Source: Thalassobacillus devorans
GTDB taxonomy: Bacteria; Bacillota; Bacilli; Bacillales; Halobacillaceae
Direction of reading: 5' to 3'
Length of the DNA: 64,000 nucleotides
Assembly: GCF_900176565.1 (NCBI RefSeq)
Contig: NZ_FXEH01000004.1
Coordinates: forward strand, 186,001-250,000
The number at the start of each line of letters is the position of its first letter. The stretch's first letter is position 1. This document shows positions 61,018-64,000 of the stretch, piece by piece. The notes below the pieces were generated by a model. It had not been told where the DNA came from and made no database searches. It saw only the letters and a list, made by a program, of their open reading frames with translations. The translations under genes and the position numbers were made by a program.

Positions 61018-62220
61018 GTGACAGAAGAAAAACGTACATATAATAATGGCTACACTTCAAAAGATAAACCGTTTTGGATGGCGCTTATCGCACTTGCGGC
61101 AGCCTCCATTATGACATTTTCGAACATTTATATGCTGCAGCCAATCCTGCCGATATTCACCAAAGAATTTGATGTCTCGCCGACAGCATCCAGTCTATTA
61201 ATCTCTCTGACAATCGTTTCCTTGATTATCGGGCTGCTTGTGTTCGGTTTGATGTCGGATCGCTGGGGCAGGGTGAAATTGATGAAAATCACGATGCTTC
61301 TATCGATCATCCCATTATTCATCATGCCTTTCCTTGAGTCTTTCGTGCTGCTTTTGGTCTTACGGTTCATTCAGGGGTTTTTTGTTGCTGGATTGCCGGC
61401 TGCAGCAATTGCCTATATCGGAGAAGAATTTGAACAGCGCAGCGTACGAATCGGGATTTCCTTTTATATCGCGAGCAACGCTGTCGGCGGCATGTTCGGC
61501 AGAGTATTCGTGGGTTACATATCGGAATATGCTTCCTGGCAGATGTCTTTATGGCTGCTGTTCGTGTTAGAGGCGTTATTTTTTATCGTGTTTCTAATAC
61601 TCCTTCCAGCATCGCGGAACTTTCATACGAGTGAACTTCCTATCAAGGATGATTTGGCAGGCATGTTCATCCATTTAAAAAATAAAAATCTGATTCCGGC
61701 ATTCTATATGGGAATCGTCATCCAGTTAACTTTTACTGGTGTCTGGACGTATCTTCCTTTCTACTTGAGTGACGCACCGTTCTACTTGTCGATCGGTACC
61801 ATTACATTTGCTTATTTCGCTTATGGCTTAGGACTCGTCAGCTCACCGGTTGCCAGTAAACTCTCGCTTTCGTTCGGGATGGGTAAGATAGTAATAACGA
61901 GCGTGTTCGTTATGCTGACAGGGATTATCTTAACTGCGATACCGGTAGTAGCGCTTATTTATTTGGGAGTCGGCCTAATGTGTCTCGGCTTCTTCGTGGT
62001 TCATTCCATGGTAGCAGCATCTGTCAATCAGACCGCTACCCATCACAAGGGCGGCGCCTCCAGTATTTATCTCGTAAGCTATTATATCGGGGTGGCAACA
62101 GGCGGAACATTGACTGGATTTCTCTGGGGAGCAATAGGCTGGCTCGGAGTTATAGCGCTGGCCGTGCTGCTGATCCCAGGAATGTTGTGGGGGCGGCAGA
62201 CCTACTTACGTACCGTTTGA
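61018..62220 (+). CDS. MFS transporter
   Basis: A 400-residue, 12-helix major facilitator. Motif A between helices 2 and 3 is FGLMSDRWGRVKLMK, with RFIQGFFVAGLPAAAIAYIGE in helix 4-5. It resembles YgaY/AraJ-like drug or metabolite exporters; the substrate is unknown. GTG at 61018 with AGGAAG seven bases upstream is preferred over a GTG at 61000. Terminator after the stop. Confidence 0.88.
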   Translation: MTEEKRTYNNGYTSKDKPFWMALIALAAASIMTFSNIYMLQPILPIFTKEFDVSPTASSLLISLTIVSLIIGLLVFGLMSDRWGRVKLMKITMLLSIIPLFIMPFLESFVLLLVLRFIQGFFVAGLPAAAIAYIGEEFEQRSVRIGISFYIASNAVGGMFGRVFVGYISEYASWQMSLWLLFVLEALFFIVFLILLPASRNFHTSELPIKDDLAGMFIHLKNKNLIPAFYMGIVIQLTFTGVWTYLPFYLSDAPFYLSIGTITFAYFAYGLGLVSSPVASKLSLSFGMGKIVITSVFVMLTGIILTAIPVVALIYLGVGLMCLGFFVVHSMVAASVNQTATHHKGGASSIYLVSYYIGVATGGTLTGFLWGAIGWLGVIALAVLLIPGMLWGRQTYLRTV

Positions 62221-62243
62221 ACTTTTAAGATAACATCTAGTTT

Positions 62244-62275
62244 AAATGCTCAGGTAGTAAGCCTGAGCATTTTTG
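62244..62275 (+). terminator. Terminator after the MFS gene
   Basis: AAATGCTCAGG pairs with CCTGAGCATTT across TAGTAAG, then T. Confidence 0.87.
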
Positions 62276-62277
62276 TA

Positions 62278-62306
62278 TTGACCAGATAGCTCCTACTATA
62301 TATAAT
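62278..62306 (+). promoter_or_regulatory. SigA-type promoter of padR-chrA
   Basis: TTGACC (62278-62283), 17-bp spacer, TATAAT (62301-62306): a near-consensus vegetative promoter. The expected start site near 62313 lies in the operator dyad. Confidence 0.8.
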
Positions 62307-62308
62307 TG

Positions 62309-62338
62309 ATATCGAATTTCGTTATTGAAATCCGATAT
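62309..62338. promoter_or_regulatory. Operator dyad for the PadR regulator
   Basis: ATATCGAATTTCG (62309-62321) and its inverted copy (62326-62338, complement ATATCGGATTTCA) match at 11 of 13 positions with a 4-base centre. It begins 3 bp after the -10 hexamer and covers the transcription start, so binding there would block the promoter. PadR operators commonly end in ATAT/ATAT, as this does. Confidence 0.7.
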
Positions 62339-62354
62339 TGGGAGTGATAACCAA

Positions 62355-62660
62355 ATGGACAATAAAGTTTTGAGGAAGTTATTTTTAGGATTCATTCATA
62401 TTCATATCCTCCATCATGCCAAAGAAGAAGCCATTTACGGATCATGGATGCTGGAAGAACTTCGGGAGCATGGCTATGATATCAGTCCAGGAACGTTGTA
62501 TCCGATTCTTCATCACATGGAAGTCGATGGTCTGTTAGATAAAGAAGAAAAAAATGTGAATGGCAAAATCAGAAAATATTACCGGATTACTAAACATGGA
62601 GAAACTATTCTCAAAGAGGCCCGTGCGAAGGCGTATGAATTGTTTAAAGAAATCAAGTGA
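62355..62660 (+). CDS. PadR family transcriptional regulator
   Basis: A 101-residue winged-helix repressor: FLGFIHIHILHHAKEEAIYGSWMLEEL (partly), recognition helix region GYDISPGTLYPILHHMEVDGLL, and the wing KIRKYYRITKHGE, followed by a C-terminal dimer helix. GGGAGTGA upstream of ATG at 62355 is favoured over a TTG at 62325, which would lie inside the operator. Its stop (62658-62660) is 20 bp before chrA. It likely represses its own operon until a ligand, perhaps chromate or a related stress, appears. Confidence 0.9.
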   Translation: MDNKVLRKLFLGFIHIHILHHAKEEAIYGSWMLEELREHGYDISPGTLYPILHHMEVDGLLDKEEKNVNGKIRKYYRITKHGETILKEARAKAYELFKEIK

Positions 62661-62680
62661 TAGGAGGGAGACAAAGGACG

Positions 62681-63853
62681 ATGAAAAGACTTCTGGAAAT
62701 TTTAGCAGTTTCAACAAAACTTGGCCTCACTTCCTTCGGGGGGCCCGTAGCTCATCTGGCTTACTTCAAGGATGAATATATCGACCGCAGGAAATGGCTC
62801 GACGATAAAACATATGCCGACATCATTGCCTTGTGTCAGTTTCTTCCGGGGCCGGCAAGCTCGCAAGTAGGTATCGCCATCGGTATGTTGCGGGGAGGCA
62901 TTTTAGGGGGCGTCGTTTCCTGGTTTGGTTTCACGGTGCCTTCGATTATAGTATTAATTATTTTTGCCATGATGTATCAGACACTCGCACTCGGAGATGC
63001 CGGGTTCATTCACAGTCTGAAAGTGGTGGCAGCAGCAGTAGTGCTTCATGCGTTGATCGGATTAGGGAAAAAGCTGACTCCAGATAAAACCCGAATAGCA
63101 ATCGCCCTTGTGGCAGCGGCGGTCATGTTATTATATCCATCTGCGTGGATGCAGATATTGATCATCGTAGCAGCTGGATTACTCGGGGTTAGGCTGTTCA
63201 AAGACAAAGCAGAACCTAAAGTGCAGACGTTCCATGTGAATATTTCTAAAAAACTTGGCATTACGTCACTTGGCATTCTTGTGTTTACGCTTGTTGTGAT
63301 GCCGGTGTTAACAAATTTAACAGATAATCCACTCTTAAGTATCTTTGATACCTTTTTCCGTGTCGGTTCCTTAGTATTTGGAGGCGGCCATGTCGTACTC
63401 CCAATGATTGAGCGGGAAGTTGTACCTCAGGGATGGCTGACAGCGAATGAATTTCTGGCAGGCTATGGTATGGCTCAGGCTGTACCAGGACCTTTATTCA
63501 CCTTTTCCAGCTATCTTGGAACGATGATGGAAGGAATAGCCGGTGCCCTCGTAGCAACCATCGGAATTTTCTTGCCATCTTTTCTATTAATTATTGCAGC
63601 GTTGCCATTCTTGAATGAATTGCGCAGCAGAAAATCATTCCAGGGCGTGCTTATGGGTGTTAATGCCAGTGTCGTGGGAATATTGTTAGCTGCTTTTTAT
63701 GATCCTGTCCTTAAAAGCTCTATATTTACTGGAGCTGACTTTGCCTTAGGAGCGATTCTTTTTGCACTGTTGAATATATGGAAAGTACCAGCCTGGCTTA
63801 TTGTGATTTTAGGTGTGATTGGTGGGTATATCTTTAGTTTTATTAGTTTCTGA
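62681..63853 (+). CDS. chrA: Chromate transporter ChrA family
   Basis: A 390-residue membrane protein built of two homologous CHR halves: the first begins STKLGLTSFGGPVAHLAYF with CQFLPGPASSQVGIAIG, the second FFRVGSLVFGGGHVVLPMIE with YGMAQAVPGPLFTFSSYLG. Long-chain ChrA proteins export chromate by a proton-coupled route; some members may carry other anions. The ATG at 62681 gives the normal start of the first half. Operon with padR. Confidence 0.92.
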   Translation: MKRLLEILAVSTKLGLTSFGGPVAHLAYFKDEYIDRRKWLDDKTYADIIALCQFLPGPASSQVGIAIGMLRGGILGGVVSWFGFTVPSIIVLIIFAMMYQTLALGDAGFIHSLKVVAAAVVLHALIGLGKKLTPDKTRIAIALVAAAVMLLYPSAWMQILIIVAAGLLGVRLFKDKAEPKVQTFHVNISKKLGITSLGILVFTLVVMPVLTNLTDNPLLSIFDTFFRVGSLVFGGGHVVLPMIEREVVPQGWLTANEFLAGYGMAQAVPGPLFTFSSYLGTMMEGIAGALVATIGIFLPSFLLIIAALPFLNELRSRKSFQGVLMGVNASVVGILLAAFYDPVLKSSIFTGADFALGAILFALLNIWKVPAWLIVILGVIGGYIFSFISF

Positions 63854-63882
63854 AAAGCTGCAGATCATCTGCAGCTTTTTTC
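63853..63882 (+). terminator. Terminator after chrA
   Basis: AAAAGCTGCAGA pairs perfectly with TCTGCAGCTTTT, then more T. Confidence 0.88.
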
Positions 63883-63980
63883 ATTTTTTAATTGCTCAAT
63901 ATTTCACAATTTGTCCATGGTTTTATTACTGGAAATGATTATAATAAAAGTATAACAAGATACCGGAAGGGGTAATCAAC

Positions 63981-64000
63981 ATGCCAAACACAACGTTTTA
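63981..64000 (+). CDS. Start of an unidentified gene
   Basis: GGAAGGGG lies nine bases before an ATG that opens MPNTTF up to the window end. Upstream, ATGATTATAATAAAAG (63935-63950) includes a TATAAT. Too short to name. Confidence 0.55.

Overview
The window looks like chromosomal DNA of a spore-forming, probably moderately halophilic or halotolerant member of the Bacillaceae (Halobacillus/Virgibacillus/Oceanobacillus-like). The support is: a Bacillus-type gene order at the left end (yerC-pcrB-pcrA-ligA-camS, rocA/pruA, opuE/putP, gatCAB, dgkB, rlmCD); a GerA-type germinant receptor operon; an S-box (SAM-I) riboswitch; CcpA-like cre sites and a PerR-like box; and several systems suited to salt stress (a PutP/OpuE-type symporter and a BCCT betaine-type carrier). 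The genus is an inference; no rRNA or tRNA gene is present to settle it.

Layout. 1-17.3 kb: end of yerC, the pcrB-pcrA-ligA-camS operon, P5C dehydrogenase, a proline symporter preceded by a 35-codon membrane micro-ORF, an alpha/beta hydrolase, gatCAB, diacylglycerol kinase and the RlmCD-type rRNA methyltransferase. 17.3-26.8 kb: katG with a PerR-like box and a perfect cre match upstream, a zinc-ribbon protein, a DUF4317 protein, a YuiD-like PAP2-related protein, and three transporters (BCCT, DHA2 MFS, EamA). 26.9-31.5 kb: a gerK-like operon of three genes whose last stop codon overlaps the start of a patatin-like phospholipase gene. 31.7-41.9 kb: a glycogen operon glgB-C-D-A-P plus a GH13 alpha-glucan hydrolase, with a cre-like site upstream and a terminator-like hairpin between glgD and glgA. 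42.0-43.4 kb: one IS3/IS150-type insertion sequence lying inside an array of short repeats. 43.5-50.3 kb (minus strand): an S-box-controlled metC, metF-type bifunctional gene and B12-dependent metH. 50.4-64 kb: purU, an ABC ATPase, a methyltransferase, a GNAT acetyltransferase, small proteins, GapN-type aldehyde dehydrogenase, CtaG/DUF2243, YpjP, RidA, an MFS carrier and a padR-chrA operon with a clear promoter and operator dyad.

How the genes work together: proline/P5C handling and compatible-solute uptake (putP, pruA, BCCT); glycogen build-up and breakdown in a single operon; methionine synthesis from cystathionine through homocysteine to methionine under one SAM riboswitch; and germinant sensing with an attached lipid hydrolase.

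The most unusual signals are (i) intergenic arrays of degenerate units repeating every 20-21 bp at three loci, each locus with its own core sequence, one of them split by the insertion sequence; (ii) the patatin gene fused translationally to the germinant receptor operon; (iii) the micro-ORF upstream of putP; (iv) the padR-chrA operator; and (v) a MerR remnant whose last codons form one arm of a terminator-like hairpin. I found no CRISPR array, no recognisable defence island and no prophage. Coding starts were chosen by ribosome-binding sites and family N-termini.
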